Shown one piece after another: positions 42,690-43,588 of a stretch of DNA of 43,588 nt (positions are counted from its first letter, which is position 1; every line of letters begins with the position of its first letter). The stretch lies in assembly GCA_947577185.1 (NCBI GenBank), contig CANPUE010000020.1:1-43588 (forward strand), given 5' to 3'. The translations under genes were made by a program, and so were the position numbers. A model generated the notes under the pieces. The model was not told the DNA's origin and did no database searches. It saw only the letters and a list, made by a program, of their open reading frames with translations. The DNA is from an uncultured Lachnospiraceae bacterium. GTDB lineage: Bacteria > Bacillota > Clostridia > Lachnospirales > Lachnospiraceae.

Positions 42690-43588
42690 CTATTCTACTG
42701 TGAAATCCCCCTGTCCGCCAGAAAACGCTGCGGCCGTGGAGCCAAAGTCAATGCTTTGATCAATGGATAAATCGGCAACGGGATCGATGTTATTTTTTTT
42801 CAGGATATATTCAAAAACCATTTCCGGCATACCGCCAGTCTGCCCTAGCATGATGAACATTTTTTCCACACTCGTCAATTTCTCTCTGGAAGCCACGATT
42901 CTGTATGGATAATGGTAGATTCCTGTCTTTTCCACCAGCCCTAGGTCAAGCAAATGCTCCATGTAGGTGGTAAACTTCTTCTTGTGCATAGGATAACCCA
43001 TATCTTTCAGGCCTTCCGCTAGGAATTTCACAGATGTAAAACCTGTCTCGTCCTTTTTCAGAAGCCGGATTGCCTCTATCATCATGGTCAGCTTCAGATT
43101 CTCCTTGTCGGCTTTGAAATCGTAGGCCGCCAGATTGCCGAGACCGTGTTTCAAATAGATGTCAACATTTCCGTCTTTGTCTACAATGATTTTTTCAACG
43201 AGAACCTCAATGTCCGTCCGGGTCAGACTTTTTTGCTCCAGCACTTCATTTAAAATATCCAGTGCGGTTTGCAAATTAGGTTTGATTGCTGCAGTGGGGA
43301 TATGAGGCTCCTTCGTCAAATTTTGCAGCGTTTTTTCAATGGCAGAAATACGTTCCATTTTTTCGGTCTGTAAAGAAGCATATGTTTCATTGATAATTTC
43401 CGCCATCCCCGGATTTGTCGTGAGTTCCTTTACCTTTTGGGTAATCAGTGTTTTCAGCTCTTTCTTGATTTTTTCCAGCTCGTTCTCCAGTCTCTGCAGG
43501 CTGTCGTCTGCGGAGTAAGTAGGAGCCTTTAAATTTGACAGGTCGAAATTCTGTATGATGTCTGCCAGAGAGTCACGGCAAAGGGTGA
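42690..43588 (-). CDS. C-terminal part of a site-specific (serine) recombinase, partial
   Basis: The frame stays open to the right edge, giving about 299 residues; the catalytic N-terminus lies outside. A coiled coil (DDSLQRLENELEKIKKELKTL ... SAIEKTLQNL), then RTDIEVLVEKIIVDKDGNVDIYLKHG, a strand pattern common in the C-terminal region of large serine recombinases. After that comes an extra ~130-residue helical domain ending FGSTAAAFSGGQGDFTVE that I do not recognise. An ATG at 43406 is internal. The recombinase label rests on the central pattern. Confidence 0.55.
   Translation of the reverse strand, partial: TLCRDSLADIIQNFDLSNLKAPTYSADDSLQRLENELEKIKKELKTLITQKVKELTTNPGMAEIINETYASLQTEKMERISAIEKTLQNLTKEPHIPTAAIKPNLQTALDILNEVLEQKSLTRTDIEVLVEKIIVDKDGNVDIYLKHGLGNLAAYDFKADKENLKLTMMIEAIRLLKKDETGFTSVKFLAEGLKDMGYPMHKKKFTTYMEHLLDLGLVEKTGIYHYPYRIVASREKLTSVEKMFIMLGQTGGMPEMVFEYILKKNNIDPVADLSIDQSIDFGSTAAAFSGGQGDFTVE

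Overview
The window looks like a low-to-mid GC Gram-positive of the Clostridia, most likely a Lachnospiraceae member. The supporting signs are strong GGAGG ribosome binding sites, a class III (Firmicutes-type) fructose-1,6-bisphosphatase, a lysine riboswitch in front of dapA, a YerC/TrpR-type regulator, a DUF1836 protein, a eukaryotic-type HisA and a Gram-positive type VII secretion (T7SSb) locus. The assignment is an inference from gene content.

Layout. (1) 1-530: debris of integrated elements: a tRNA 3' end with its own terminator (an attachment-site scar) and a broken tyrosine integrase. (2) 726-13851: a T7SS island on the + strand, visibly more A/T-rich than what follows. It holds the EssC-type motor with FHA domains, an unrecognised accessory protein, three WXG100 proteins, a secreted-type protein with a papain-like Cys/His domain, an EsaB/YukD ubiquitin-like protein, an internal terminator, a membrane Ser/Thr kinase, a PP2C phosphatase, and a second kinase that ends in an OmpA-like domain but is broken by two deletions. 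FHA + kinase + PP2C + OmpA-like domain recalls the threonine phosphorylation pathway that switches type VI secretion. I found no EsaA, EssA or EssB. (3) 14134-34502: ordinary chromosomal genes: a membrane transglutaminase-like protein, a flavoprotein, a HAD hydrolase, a class A PBP, YigZ, MgtE, BipA/TypA, a double OB-fold protein, a CobO-like ATPase, lysine-riboswitch-dapA-dapB-fbp, a lipoprotein, HisA, a cold shock protein, YerC (with tandem 146-base repeats upstream) and DUF1836. (4) 34586-43588: a plastic region. An ABC substrate-binding gene is cut by a serine recombinase gene that itself has a 4-base insertion at its catalytic serine. Beyond it lie a RelE-type toxin pair, a Uma2 protein, a PH-domain protein, a broken XRE regulator, small phage genes, tRNA-Val(GAC), decayed phage genes and the C-terminal part of another recombinase.

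The most notable system is in region 4: two small loci (about 37.8-38.1 kb and 41.5-41.9 kb), each with a 28-40 residue membrane peptide facing a short antisense RNA. The two RNAs of each locus converge on a shared bidirectional terminator. In each locus the 5' part of the antisense RNA is a degenerate repeat of the peptide's translation start region. This is the architecture of the par/Fst type I toxin-antitoxin systems. The two copies share promoter and terminator but have different pairing repeats, so they may not cross-react.
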